Assembly (NCBI GenBank): GCA_023389105.1
Contig: JAEWEY010000008.1
Location: forward strand, 1 to 46,263
Reading direction: 5' to 3'
Length of the DNA: 46,263 nt
From: Pseudomonadota bacterium
Lineage (GTDB): Bacteria; Pseudomonadota; Alphaproteobacteria; Sphingomonadales; Sphingomonadaceae
The first letter of the stretch is position 1, and each line of letters begins with the position of its first letter. Both the position numbers and the translations under genes were made by a program. Below, piece by piece: positions 6,936 to 15,761 of this stretch. The notes beneath the pieces are model-generated. The model was not told where the DNA came from and searched no databases. It worked only from the letters and a program-made list of their open reading frames with translations.

Positions 6936-7439
6936 ATGCTGAACATCCTGATTGTCGAAGATGACAGCCAATTGGCCGTTACCTTGAAGTATCTAGTCGA
7001 GGACAACCCCCGGTATCGCGTCGTGGCGATGGCCGAGGATGCCGATCAGGCGATGGCGGCGATCGAGGAATATCATCCCGATCTCGTCCTGCTCGACCTT
7101 CACCTCGCACATGGCACGACCGGCTTTTCGGTCGCGGCGCGGCTCAACGATATCGGTGTCGCGTGCCTCTTCGTGAGCGGCAAGGCCCCGCGATTTCCGA
7201 TGCCCGACCTGGCGCTCGGCTGCCTGATGAAGCCGTTCACGGCGGAGGACGTCCATCGTTCGCTGGCGGCTGCCGAAGACATGCTGCGCGGGCGCGAAGC
7301 GGTGCGGCCGAAGATGCCGGAGAATTTGATGCTCTACGAACCGACGGAAGAGGCTCCGATGCCGGAGGTGGGCTTCATTCCCTCCAAGCCGTCGCTACGC
7401 ACCCGGCTCGAGCACTGGATTTCGGGACACCAACACTAA
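6936..7439 (+). CDS. Stand-alone response regulator (receiver domain)
   Basis: A 167-residue protein with one CheY-like receiver domain (residues 2-120) and no output domain. The acidic pair D9-D10, phosphoacceptor D54 (LVLLDLHL), S81 (FVSGK) and K99 (MKPF) are all in place, so phosphorylation is expected. The last 45 residues are Pro/Glu-rich and end in a basic helix, with no recognisable DNA-binding domain. It probably acts by protein contact or as a phosphate shuttle. No histidine kinase is nearby, so its partner is elsewhere. AAGGGG lies before the ATG. It is convergent with the GST gene; the ends overlap by 4 bp. Confidence 0.87.
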   Translation: MLNILIVEDDSQLAVTLKYLVEDNPRYRVVAMAEDADQAMAAIEEYHPDLVLLDLHLAHGTTGFSVAARLNDIGVACLFVSGKAPRFPMPDLALGCLMKPFTAEDVHRSLAAAEDMLRGREAVRPKMPENLMLYEPTEEAPMPEVGFIPSKPSLRTRLEHWISGHQH

Positions 7440-8185
7440 AGGCGCATCATCCCGCGCCGCGGCTCGCGCTCGCCCAGCGTCTGTTGAGTAAGACGAGCGC
7501 CGGCATCGAGTAGCGCCTGGCGGCGACCTTTGATGTCCGCATTGCGCTGCACGTCTTCGAAGCGGAACAGATCGGCGAAGCAGGCATGGCCGAGCGTGCG
7601 ACTGACCCAGCCCGCGGTACGCGGCCAGCGGCCTGCGTCGATCTCGAAGCCGGCGTAGCTGCCATTGCGGAAAAAGGTCGCGACGGAGATATCCGCCAGC
7701 CCGATATCGCCGAACAGGAAGCCCTCTGCGGGTGTCTGCCTTTCCAGATAATCGAGCGCGGCGGGGATGTCCTCGTCCAGCGCCTTGTCGATGCGGGCCT
7801 GATCGCCCGGTTCGCCCCACACCAAGGGATGCACGATCTTCTGGTAGAACAGGCTCCAGATCAGCAGCTCGCCCAAGCGGGTGTCGGCATATTCTTCGAG
7901 CCAGCGGGCGTGCGCGCGATCCTTCGGGTCGTCAGGCAGCAGCGCATGGCCGGGATAGGCTTCATCGAGATAAGCGCAGATCACGCTCGAATCACTAGCC
8001 GCGAAGTCGCCGTCAATGAGGATGGGGATCCGGCAGAGCGGGCTCAGCCGCCGGAATTCGTCATTGCCGAAGAAAGGCGTGATGGGGTCGACCTCAAACG
8101 GGATACTCTTGAGGTTCATGCACGCCAGCACCTTGCGCACATAGGGGCTGACGTAGCTGCCGATGATGGTCAGTCGGCGCGACAT
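7436..8185 (-). CDS. Glutathione S-transferase family protein
   Basis: A 249-residue cytosolic GST. The N-terminal thioredoxin-like domain shows TIIGSYVSPYVRKVLACMN with S13 as the likely catalytic-position residue, cis-proline P54 in CRIPILIDGD, and the glutathione gamma-glutamyl site D65-S66-S67. The helical domain follows, with GDIGLADISVATFFRN carrying the conserved Asp of the N-capping box. ATG at 8185 starts the GST fold directly; the longer open frame to 8512 overlaps the divergent DUF2807 gene and is not GST-like. Nested palindromes at 8244-8264 lie 59 bp upstream, over a possible -10 box (TACAAT at 8246-8241, minus). The substrate is unknown. Confidence 0.88.
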   Translation of the reverse strand: MSRRLTIIGSYVSPYVRKVLACMNLKSIPFEVDPITPFFGNDEFRRLSPLCRIPILIDGDFAASDSSVICAYLDEAYPGHALLPDDPKDRAHARWLEEYADTRLGELLIWSLFYQKIVHPLVWGEPGDQARIDKALDEDIPAALDYLERQTPAEGFLFGDIGLADISVATFFRNGSYAGFEIDAGRWPRTAGWVSRTLGHACFADLFRFEDVQRNADIKGRRQALLDAGARLTQQTLGEREPRRGMMRL

Positions 8186-8243
8186 CGGATCGTAATGCAA
8201 TGCGCCGGACCGCGGCGCAAGAAAGTGCTGGACGCGCTGCAAT

Positions 8244-8264
8244 TGTAGCGCTACATATGTAGCG
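8244..8264. promoter_or_regulatory. Nested palindromes, candidate operator for GST / DUF2807 divergent genes
   Basis: TGTAGCGCTACA (8244-8255) is a perfect 12-bp palindrome and overlaps CGCTACATATGTAGCG (8249-8264), a perfect 16-bp palindrome, so GTAGCG/CGCTAC occurs three times in 21 bp. On the plus strand the 16-bp palindrome exactly fills the gap between TTGTAG (8243-8248) and TATCCT (8265-8270). On the minus strand it lies just upstream of TACAAT, a good -10 for the GST gene. Palindromes with a central CG suit LacI-type regulators, but the binding protein is not known. Confidence 0.5.
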
Positions 8265-8282
8265 TATCCTTCGAAAGGCAGC

Positions 8283-8849
8283 ATGATGCGCTCAACTTTT
8301 CCGATCTTCGCCGCGGCGCTCGTCGCTTCGATGCCTGCGATCGGCGCCGAGACGGTTTCCGTCGGCAATTTCCGGTCCGTGCAGCTGCGGGGTGGCGGCG
8401 TCGTCAACGTCGTCCCCGGGCCGGTGCAGCGGGTCACGATCCTCGAGGGCAGCAGCCAGTATACCGGCATGCGTGTCGAGCGTGACGGGCAGCTCCGTAT
8501 CGACACCTGCAACCAGCGGTGTCCGCAAACCTACCGCCTGCGGATCGAGATCCAGTCCCCGGCCGTGCCCAATCTCGGCATCAGCGGCGGCGGACTGATC
8601 ACGGCGGCCGGCGGGTTCCGCCCGCAGTCGCAGGTTGCGGTGGCCGTCAATGGCGGCGGGAAGATCGACGCGCGCTCGTTTGAGGCGGGTAATGTTACCG
8701 CGGCGGTCAACGGTGGTGGCGAAATCCTGGTGCGGCCGCGCTCTTCCCTGTCGGCCGCCATCAACCGCGGCGGCCATGTTCGCTACTGGGGCGATCCGCG
8801 CGTCAGCTCCGCAGTTCGCGGCGGCGGCGCCGTCACGAAGGGCTCGTAA
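8283..8849 (+). CDS. Exported DUF2807 (GIN-domain) protein
   Basis: A 188-residue exported protein. A signal peptide (STFPIFAAALVASMPAIGA) is followed by the DUF2807 / head GIN fold, a right-handed beta-helix often annotated as a putative auto-transporter adhesin. Telltale repeats are V-x-LRGGG (near residue 38), ISGGGLI, VNGGGKI, VNGGGEI, INRGGHV and VRGGGAV, one per coil and each with a Gly triplet or its variant. A CNQRC pair could form a disulfide. GAAAGG precedes the ATG. The last 17 bp overlap the convergent GH43-like gene. Its function is unknown; it is divergent from the GST gene, with palindromes between them. Confidence 0.75.
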   Translation: MMRSTFPIFAAALVASMPAIGAETVSVGNFRSVQLRGGGVVNVVPGPVQRVTILEGSSQYTGMRVERDGQLRIDTCNQRCPQTYRLRIEIQSPAVPNLGISGGGLITAAGGFRPQSQVAVAVNGGGKIDARSFEAGNVTAAVNGGGEILVRPRSSLSAAINRGGHVRYWGDPRVSSAVRGGGAVTKGS

Positions 8850-10254
8850 GCGGCACGACCGTGACGCGACCATCGCGGAATTCCAGGCCAGCGGTTAGCA
8901 ACGCGCGGAACGCATTGTAGCCGCCGGTGCCAGGGTGGAAGGCGTGGAAGAAGAGTTGCGGATTGCCCTCGAGCCCAGGCGCCACCGACGCATGTCCCGG
9001 CGCTAGCCACTCACGGGTGGACTGAAGCAGCGGGGGACCCTGCTTCGTGTAGGGTCCCAGCGGGTGATCCGCGACGGCGACGCCGATGCCATACGCGGGC
9101 GTCGAGAAATCATTGCCCGCGTAGAACAGATAGTATCGACCCTCCTGGCGGGTAACGAAGGGACCTTCGATCAGATGGCCTTCCCAATCGAGGTCGTTGG
9201 CAAGAACGAGCGTATCGGCGCCGATCATCGAACGACCGTCATCGGCAATGCGCTGGCCTCGGACCGGCGTGGTCATCGCCTCGACGATCGTCCTGGCAAG
9301 ACCGAAATCGATCAACGCCGAGCGCACTTGCGTCCAGTTGGCGAGCGCTGCCTCGATTAGGGGTTGCATGGCGAAGAAGCGGACCATGGGTCGCTGCGCG
9401 TTGGCCCAGGGGACGATCGCGGCGGCAAATGTCGCGGTCCGGCGATCCGCTTCCTCGCTGAACAGGCTGTCAATCAGCGCGGGATGGGCGCGAAGCAGCA
9501 TCGCCAGCGGACGCGGCCAGATGCTGTTCGTGTCATCCTTCCAGAACAAATATTTCGTGCCATCGGCATCGATGAACAGGTGGGAATCGATGACGCCGCC
9601 GCTCAAGGCAGATTGGCCGGCACCGTAGCCGAGCCCCGTCGTATCGACCGGCTTGCCGACGATGAGCGGCTGGCCGTTGTCGACCCATGGACCTTCCGGA
9701 GACCGCGCCCTGGCGAGCCCGATGGCCAGCGCATTGCTCGCCTGGCGCGCCGTGAACACCGTCCAATATTCGTCGCCGACGGGGAGCATCTCCGGTGCCC
9801 AGAAGTCTGCGCGGTTGCGGCCAGTCGCCGCCCACGCGGGCTCCTGCCCGGAAGGGAAAACGAACCCGCGCGGCTCCCAATGGATGAGATCGGTGGAATG
9901 CAGGATCGGGAAAGCGTCCGGCGCGTCGTTCGACGTCGCTAACAGCCACCAGCCATCGTCGGTCTTCACGACCGCCGGGTCCCCGTAACCCACGAGGATA
10001 TTGGGATGGGCGTTTTCCGTCAGCAGCGGCTGCCACCGGAAGCTGGCCGGCGGGTGGTCAATGGCGTCGGCAAAGATGTGCGGAAGCCGCGTGCCGAAGT
10101 CCTCGGACAGGGCGCGGTGGAAAGCCGAGAAGTCCTGCTGCGTCGCGGTCGCCACTTGGTAATCGCGCGAGTCGTCGCCCCATTTCACGTGGATGTGAAA
10201 TCCATCGCCCGCATCGGCGATGTTCGCGACTAGGCTTGATAATCGGTCAGCCAT
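8833..10254 (-). CDS. GH43-like glycoside hydrolase with large internal insertion
   Basis: A 473-residue protein with a five-bladed-propeller signature of the GH43/GH32-like clan. It has YGDPAVV (D92, candidate base), FWAPEMLPVGDEYWTVFTA (blade with the APE motif), DSHLFIDADGTKYLFWKDD, and LIEGPFVTRQEGRYYLFYAG, where the Glu is the candidate acid. An 80-residue N-terminal extension precedes the propeller. About 80 mostly helical residues (SIWPRPLAMLL to IGADTLVLAN) are inserted between the blade with DSH and the one with EGPF, which is unusual. There is no signal peptide, so it is probably cytoplasmic. ATG at 10254 is preferred to TTG at 10266. It is divergent from the TonB-dependent receptor and could share the operator at 10333-10344. 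Typical GH43 substrates are arabinans and xylans; the specificity here is unknown. Confidence 0.7.
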   Translation of the reverse strand: MADRLSSLVANIADAGDGFHIHVKWGDDSRDYQVATATQQDFSAFHRALSEDFGTRLPHIFADAIDHPPASFRWQPLLTENAHPNILVGYGDPAVVKTDDGWWLLATSNDAPDAFPILHSTDLIHWEPRGFVFPSGQEPAWAATGRNRADFWAPEMLPVGDEYWTVFTARQASNALAIGLARARSPEGPWVDNGQPLIVGKPVDTTGLGYGAGQSALSGGVIDSHLFIDADGTKYLFWKDDTNSIWPRPLAMLLRAHPALIDSLFSEEADRRTATFAAAIVPWANAQRPMVRFFAMQPLIEAALANWTQVRSALIDFGLARTIVEAMTTPVRGQRIADDGRSMIGADTLVLANDLDWEGHLIEGPFVTRQEGRYYLFYAGNDFSTPAYGIGVAVADHPLGPYTKQGPPLLQSTREWLAPGHASVAPGLEGNPQLFFHAFHPGTGGYNAFRALLTAGLEFRDGRVTVVPLTSPS

Positions 10255-10324
10255 CAGCGGCTTCAATGCGCATCGCGGCGGATGGATGCCCCCAGCGGTC
10301 TCAACAACCGCGTCGCCGGGTCAG

Positions 10325-10344
10325 TTGACAAAGTGAACGTTCAC
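10325..10344 (+). promoter_or_regulatory. Consensus -35 box plus palindromic operator before the TonB-dependent receptor
   Basis: TTGACA (10325-10330) is a perfect -35 element; the -10 is weak (CAGAAC at 17-bp spacing). The spacer holds a perfect 12-bp palindrome, GTGAACGTTCAC (10333-10344), of the central-CG type bound by LacI proteins. A related site lies before the GH3 gene (21439-21452; 11 of 14 positions the same). The LacI gene in the locus is the natural candidate regulator. The site could also serve the divergent GH43-like gene. Confidence 0.6.
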
Positions 10345-10397
10345 AATCAGAACATATGAACCGCTGGAGAGAGCGGCCAAATAGGGAGAGGGGGGAT

Positions 10398-13300
10398 ATG
10401 CGGTTCAATCGCAATCGTGCGCTGTGTGGCTTGACCGTAGGCGTCTCGCTGATTGCCTTGGCAGTGCCGCAGGCCGCCATCGCGCAAGACCAGCCCCAAC
10501 CCGCGCCGGCACCCGCTGACGACACGACGGCGGCAAATCCGCCGCCGCAGCAGGACATCGTGATCACCGGCATCCGCGGCTCTCTCAAGCGTTCGATGGA
10601 TATCAAACGCAACGCCCAAGGCGTCGTCGATGCCATCTCGGCTGAAGAAATCGGCAAATTCCCCGACACCAATCTCGCGGAATCGCTGCAGCGTATCACC
10701 GGCGTGTCTATCGACCGTTCGAACGGCGAAGGATCGAAGGTCACGGTTCGCGGCTTCGGTCCGGAATTCAACCTTGTGCTGTTGAATGGCCGTCAAATGC
10801 CGGCGTCCAGCCTTGGCGACTGCTGTTCGGCGCCAGCGTCGCGCAGTTTCGATTTCGCCAATCTCGCTTCCGAAGGCATCGCCTCCGTCGAGGTATACAA
10901 GTCCGGGCGCGCCACCTTGCCGACCGGAGGCATTGGATCGGCAATCAACATCATCACGCCCAAGCCGCTGAGCCGGCCGGGCTTCCATGGGTCGATTGCT
11001 GCCAAAGGCGTGTACGATACGTCGCGCTTCAGCGGTCATCCGATCACGCCGGAAGTGTCCGGCATCATCAGTGACACTTTCGCCGACAACCGCATCGGTA
11101 TCCTGGTTGCCGGTGCGTATCAGAAGCGCAAAGCAAGTGTCGCCCAGTTCACCGCTGGCTGGCGCGAAGGCTATCTCGGCTCGGAGAACAATTGGGAATC
11201 GCTGGCGCAGCCAGGCGACCCGCGTTACGCCAATGTCACCAACCGTCCTGACGCCACGGACGTCTACCAGGTGCCGCAGAATGGCGGGTACGATTTCACC
11301 AATTTCACGCGCGAGCGCATCAACGGGCAGGCGGTGCTCCAGGCCCGGCCGACGGATTCGCTGACCGCGACCGTCGATTACACCTTCTCCCAGAACACGA
11401 TCGATGCGCGCACAAACAGCATCGGCGTCTGGTTCAACGGCAACGACACCAGCAGCAGCTGGACCGATGGGCCGGCTGCAGGCCCGCTGTTCTACACGGA
11501 GCGCTTCACCACGGGCGAAGCCAAGGATCTTGCGATCACCGGTGCGATCGCCAAGAACCGCTCGATCAACAAATCGCTGGGCGGGAATCTGTCCTGGAAG
11601 GGGCCGAGCGGCCTTCGCGCCGAGCTCGACGCGCATCACTCGACCGCAGTTAGTAAGCCGAGTTCGCCGTACGGCAGCAACATCGCGGTCGGCACTGCCG
11701 TTTACGGCGTGCGCACGCAGACGATCGACTTCTCGCAAGACATGCCGGTCATCTCGGCGGCGATGTACCCGGGGTCGGAACTGACGCCAGCGAACATCCG
11801 GCCAGCGGGCAATGCCTTCCGCAATGCCTACATGAAGGATCGCATCAACGAGGTGGCGTTCAAGGGCGGCTTCGATTTCGATGCCTCGTTCATCAAGAGC
11901 CTCGACTTCGGCGCGACCTACACCGACAACAAGGTGCGGTCGGCCTACGGCTTCATCCAGAACGACACCTGGGGCGGCACGCTCTCGGCGGCGGCGACGC
12001 CGGACACGCTGTTCATCCCGCGCTCGTTGCGTCCCGATCTTGCGGGAATGTCCGGTTCGCAATCGTCGAACCTGCTTCCGCAATATTTCCAGATCGACAC
12101 AACTGGTCTGATCTCACTGCTTCAGAGCAGCCTCAATATTTGCGCGGCGACGACGGGCCCCGCGGGATCCTGTCTTGCCGAACAGCGGACGGATCGCCGC
12201 ATCCAGGAAAAGACGCTCGCGCCGTACATCCAGACGACGCACACGTTTAACCTCTTCGACAATCCGGCGAATCTGCGGCTGGGCCTGCGCTACGAGCGCA
12301 CCAAAGTGGCCTCGACCGCACTCATCGATGTTCCCGTTGGCACCCGATATACGGGTGGCAACGAGATCGGCCTGGTGCGCAACAACAGCACTTCGCAGTT
12401 CTTGGCCGCCAGCGGCAAGTATCACTTCTGGTTGCCGGCAATCGATTTTGACATGGCTCCGATGCGCAACGTGAAACTGCGCGCTTCCTATAGCCACACG
12501 ATTACTCGCGCGCCCTACGACAGGCTTGCTGGCGGGCTTACGGTCGACAGTCCCGCTCGGCCGGACGGCGGCGGTACCGGGAGCACCGGAAACCCCAATC
12601 TCGTACCGTACCTGTCCAAGAACATCGATCTCTCGGCTGAATGGTATTACGGGCCTTCGAGCTACGTATCTGTCGGCTACTTCAACAAGCGCGTCAGTAA
12701 CTTCATTGGAAACATCACGTCGCAGGTTCCGGCCTACGGTCTGACGAACCCCGCCCGCGGCGCAGCTTATCAGGCGGCGGTTGCGGCCCTGGGAGCCAAC
12801 GCCCCGTTTGCCTCGATCCTTGCTTATGTGCAGGCGAATTACCCGGCGGCCTACTCACCTCCGGCTGCCGGCGACATCGGCGGCATTCTCGGACGCCCGA
12901 CCGATCCGGCGCTGCAGTTCACGATCTCGTCGTACAGCAACACGGATCAGACCGCTCGCCTCAACGGCTGGGAGTTTGCGATCCAGCATAACTTCTGGAA
13001 CACCGGCTTTGGGACGATCCTCAATTACACGATCGTCAACAGCAACACGAAATATAACAACGCGTTGCGCTATACCGTGACCCAGTTTGCGGTTCCGGGC
13101 GTGAGCGATAGCGCCAACGCAGTGCTCTATTACGACAAGAACGGCTTGCAGGCTCGCGTCGCTTACAATTGGCGACAGGGGTTCCTGGCGAGCTACGGTC
13201 TCGATCCGACCTACACCGAATCCTACGGGCAGGTCGACGCGAGCGCGAGCTACGAACTGCGCAAGGGCGTGACCATCTTCGCTGACGGCATCAATATTCT

Positions 13301-13400
13301 GAATGCGGATCGGCGCGGTCACATGCGCAACGATCATACGGTGACCTTCGCTCAACCCGGGTACGCCCGATATTCGGGCGGCGTCCGCTTCACCTGGTAA
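10398..13400 (+). CDS. TonB-dependent outer-membrane receptor
   Basis: A 1000-residue outer-membrane active transporter. Residues 1-29 are a signal peptide cut after AIA; a Pro/Gln/Ala-rich linker leads to a TonB-box-like DIVITG (53-58). The plug domain follows (GKFPDTNLAESLQRITGVSIDR, KVTVRGFGPEFNLVLLNGRQMP, SAINIITPKPL), then the beta-barrel, ending in the aromatic F-T-W expected for barrel assembly. It belongs to the sphingomonad/Caulobacter carbohydrate-type receptors and probably imports glucan oligosaccharides made by the adjacent GH16. ATG at 10398 follows a strong GGGAGAGGGGGG site; an upstream ATG at 10356 would spoil the signal peptide. A consensus -35 and palindromic operator lie upstream. 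A DCC motif in the plug could form a disulfide. Confidence 0.93.
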   Translation: MRFNRNRALCGLTVGVSLIALAVPQAAIAQDQPQPAPAPADDTTAANPPPQQDIVITGIRGSLKRSMDIKRNAQGVVDAISAEEIGKFPDTNLAESLQRITGVSIDRSNGEGSKVTVRGFGPEFNLVLLNGRQMPASSLGDCCSAPASRSFDFANLASEGIASVEVYKSGRATLPTGGIGSAINIITPKPLSRPGFHGSIAAKGVYDTSRFSGHPITPEVSGIISDTFADNRIGILVAGAYQKRKASVAQFTAGWREGYLGSENNWESLAQPGDPRYANVTNRPDATDVYQVPQNGGYDFTNFTRERINGQAVLQARPTDSLTATVDYTFSQNTIDARTNSIGVWFNGNDTSSSWTDGPAAGPLFYTERFTTGEAKDLAITGAIAKNRSINKSLGGNLSWKGPSGLRAELDAHHSTAVSKPSSPYGSNIAVGTAVYGVRTQTIDFSQDMPVISAAMYPGSELTPANIRPAGNAFRNAYMKDRINEVAFKGGFDFDASFIKSLDFGATYTDNKVRSAYGFIQNDTWGGTLSAAATPDTLFIPRSLRPDLAGMSGSQSSNLLPQYFQIDTTGLISLLQSSLNICAATTGPAGSCLAEQRTDRRIQEKTLAPYIQTTHTFNLFDNPANLRLGLRYERTKVASTALIDVPVGTRYTGGNEIGLVRNNSTSQFLAASGKYHFWLPAIDFDMAPMRNVKLRASYSHTITRAPYDRLAGGLTVDSPARPDGGGTGSTGNPNLVPYLSKNIDLSAEWYYGPSSYVSVGYFNKRVSNFIGNITSQVPAYGLTNPARGAAYQAAVAALGANAPFASILAYVQANYPAAYSPPAAGDIGGILGRPTDPALQFTISSYSNTDQTARLNGWEFAIQHNFWNTGFGTILNYTIVNSNTKYNNALRYTVTQFAVPGVSDSANAVLYYDKNGLQARVAYNWRQGFLASYGLDPTYTESYGQVDASASYELRKGVTIFADGINILNADRRGHMRNDHTVTFAQPGYARYSGGVRFTW

Positions 13401-13436
13401 TCGGCTCCTTTGCCGATCATCGAAGTTGACGATCCA

Positions 13437-13465
13437 GAGCCGCCCCACCCTCTCCGGGGCGGCTC
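13437..13465 (+). terminator. Strong hairpin between the receptor and the halogenase operon
   Basis: GAGCCGCCCC (13437-13446) and GGGGCGGCTC (13456-13465) form a perfect 10-bp GC-rich stem with a 9-nt loop, 37 nt after the receptor stop. The following sequence is AACCCGTTTGG, not a T run, so this is more likely a partial terminator or mRNA-stabilising hairpin. It would leave the receptor more abundant than the downstream genes. A smaller stem TCGGC/GCCGA (13401-13416) directly follows the stop. Confidence 0.5.
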
Positions 13466-13506
13466 AACCCGTTTGGCGCTTGGCGATATTGCATTAGACC
13501 GGCGAG

Positions 13507-15045
13507 ATGACGGATCGAGTTAGACGCATCGTGATCGCTGGCGGTGGCACCGCTGGGTGGCTGTCAGCAGCGGTTCTTGCGGCGTGGGCAAAGCGAGCCG
13601 GGCGGCAGGACGTCTCGATCACGCTGGTCGAGTCGCCTGACATTCCCACTATTGGCGTTGGCGAAGGTACGTGGCCGACGATTAGGGAAACCCTGTCAGG
13701 CATCGGCATCGACGAGGCAGAATTTCTCCAAGCGTGCGATGCCTCATTCAAGCAGGGCTCTCGCTTCGACGGCTGGCGGACGGGTGAGGCGAACGATCGC
13801 TACTACCACCCATTCACACCGCCCCCTGCGATCGATGCGGGGCCACTGTTAGCGGCTTGGCAGGAGATGGCATCCGAACGTCCGTTCGCCGAAGCGACCG
13901 GATCGCAACCGGCGGTTTGCGACGCCAACCTGGCACCGCGCCAGCACGCCATGCCGCCTTACACAGGGGCGCTAAATTACGCCTATCATCTGGATGCCGG
14001 GAAGCTGGTTCTGCTGCTTCGCCGTCACGCCGTGGGGAACCTTGGTGTCCGCCATGTTCAGGGGCGCATCCAGTCCGTCTTGCGCGATGAATCGGACGGG
14101 ATCGCCGCACTCCAGGTCGACACGATTGGGGAACTTGCGGGCGATCTCTTCATCGATTGCACGGGGTTGAAGGGGCTGCTGATCCACGGCCACTTTGGAT
14201 CAGCGTGGGTCGACCAGTCTCGCTACCTCGCGAACGATCGCGCGCTTGCGGCGCAGGTCTCAGTCCAGCCCGGATCACCAATCGCGTCGCAAACGATCGG
14301 AACTGCGCACGAAGCCGGTTGGCTGTGGGATATCGGGCTGCCAACGCGACGTGGAATTGGCTGCGTCTATTCGTCGCGCTTCATCAGTGACGACCGCGCG
14401 CGTGCCATCCTCGACGAATATATTGCCACGCACGCGTCGCCCGCGGGCGATTATTCAGTTCGTAAGATCGAATTCCCTACCGGCTACCGAGAGCGTTTCT
14501 GGGTTGGTAACTGCCTGGCGGTGGGCTTGTCTGCTGGCTTCGTCGAGCCGCTGGAAGCGTCGGCCATCGTGCTGATTGAACTGTCGCTGAAGGCGCTTAC
14601 CGATGCTTTCCCGTCATCCCGTGCGCGAATGCCGTTCCTCGCCGAGCGCTTTAACGCGCAGTTCACGACGCGATGGGAGCGGATCGTGGAGTTCCTCAAA
14701 CTGCATTACGCCTTGAGCGAGCGGGGCGAGCCTTACTGGCGCGCCCAGCGTGATGGGGCAACCATACCCGCACGTCTAGGCGAGTTGCTGGAACTGTGGC
14801 GGGATCAGCCGCCATCTCATGCGGACCTCCCACTGGCGGATGAGATGTTCCCAGCCTCCAGCTATCAATATGTCTATTATGGGCTGGGCGGCACGACGCC
14901 CCAGCATTTGCCGAAAGCGGGCGAGGTTGTGAGCAAGTTGATCCGTTCGGCCGAGCGCACGCGCGGCCTCACGTCCGCCTTGCCGACAAACCGGGCTTAT
15001 CTCGATGCGCTCGCGGCGACCGCATTGCGGGAAAGTGTCGCATGA
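13507..15045 (+). CDS. Tryptophan halogenase-like flavoprotein 1 (divergent active-site motifs)
   Basis: A 512-residue FAD-dependent protein of the tryptophan halogenase family (PF04820), of the kind found beside TonB-dependent receptors. The FAD-binding motif is GGGTAGW (12-18). The lysine matching catalytic K79 of PrnA is present (K82 in SFKQGSRF). The halogenase WxWxIP motif is altered to WLWDIGLP (272-279), and the usual PLES segment reads PLEA (348-351), keeping the Glu (E350) but losing the Ser. No separate flavin reductase lies nearby. The substrate is unlikely to be free tryptophan, since nothing in the locus concerns Trp. It starts the run of overlapping genes: its stop overlaps the SapC start (ATGA at 15042-15045). 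Confidence 0.88.
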   Translation: MTDRVRRIVIAGGGTAGWLSAAVLAAWAKRAGRQDVSITLVESPDIPTIGVGEGTWPTIRETLSGIGIDEAEFLQACDASFKQGSRFDGWRTGEANDRYYHPFTPPPAIDAGPLLAAWQEMASERPFAEATGSQPAVCDANLAPRQHAMPPYTGALNYAYHLDAGKLVLLLRRHAVGNLGVRHVQGRIQSVLRDESDGIAALQVDTIGELAGDLFIDCTGLKGLLIHGHFGSAWVDQSRYLANDRALAAQVSVQPGSPIASQTIGTAHEAGWLWDIGLPTRRGIGCVYSSRFISDDRARAILDEYIATHASPAGDYSVRKIEFPTGYRERFWVGNCLAVGLSAGFVEPLEASAIVLIELSLKALTDAFPSSRARMPFLAERFNAQFTTRWERIVEFLKLHYALSERGEPYWRAQRDGATIPARLGELLELWRDQPPSHADLPLADEMFPASSYQYVYYGLGGTTPQHLPKAGEVVSKLIRSAERTRGLTSALPTNRAYLDALAATALRESVA

Positions 15046-15761
15046 GCAACCACGCCATTCTCAGCGCGGACGACCACCGCGAACTCCGCATTCGCACCGA
15101 GCATTCCATTTCGCTCGGCGACGGCGTGATGAGCTGTTTCGCCATTCCCTCGGAATTTCGTCAGCTGCAGAATGAATTCGTCATTCTGTTCCGCCGCGAC
15201 GCGAACAAGCGGACGTTTTCCGCCCTGGCATTGCTCGGTTTCGAAGCCGGCGAAAACCTGTACCTGGACGGGGCCGATTGGCTCGCAAGCTACAAGCCGG
15301 CTGCGCTCACCGTCACGCCATTCCTGATCGGACGCGCGGAGCATGACGACGGGGAGGCACAGGTTCACATCGACCTCGATCACCCGCGCGTGTCCACTGG
15401 CGGCGATGGCGTTCGCGTGTTCGACGAACACGGAGGGGCGTCGCCCTATTTCGAGCAGATCGTCGAGCGCCTTGGCGCACTGGACGAAGGGTATCGTTCC
15501 AGCGCGGATTTCTTTTCGGCGCTCGAACGATACGACTTGCTGGAGCCCTTCGCGCTCGACGTGGAGCTTCGCAACGGCGCGCGGCATCGGATGGTCGGCT
15601 ACCACTTGATCAACGAGGACAAGCTCGCCACCCTGGATGGCGGCGCGCTTGAGGAGCTGAATTCTTCGGGCCGCCTGTTGCCCATCTACATGGCTGTCGC
15701 ATCGCTCGCGAACCTGTCGCGGCTGATCGAAAGCAAGAACCGGCAACTCCGCGATGGCTGA
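15042..15761 (+). CDS. SapC family protein
   Basis: A 239-residue protein of the SapC family (PF07277). The family is named after an S-layer secretion component but in these loci has no established role. Visible features are HSISLGDGVMSCFAIPSEFRQLQNEFVILFRRD at the start, FEAGENLYLDGADWLASYKPAALTVTPFLIG in the middle, and LFVDxD-like acidic turns (VHIDLDHPRV). There is no signal peptide or membrane helix, so it is probably cytoplasmic. Start and stop overlap both neighbours (ATGA with halogenase 1; 8 bp with the JmjC-cupin gene), indicating translational coupling and perhaps a shared complex. The C-terminal helix (LANLSRLIESKNRQLRDG) could be an interaction surface. Confidence 0.85.
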   Translation: MSNHAILSADDHRELRIRTEHSISLGDGVMSCFAIPSEFRQLQNEFVILFRRDANKRTFSALALLGFEAGENLYLDGADWLASYKPAALTVTPFLIGRAEHDDGEAQVHIDLDHPRVSTGGDGVRVFDEHGGASPYFEQIVERLGALDEGYRSSADFFSALERYDLLEPFALDVELRNGARHRMVGYHLINEDKLATLDGGALEELNSSGRLLPIYMAVASLANLSRLIESKNRQLRDG

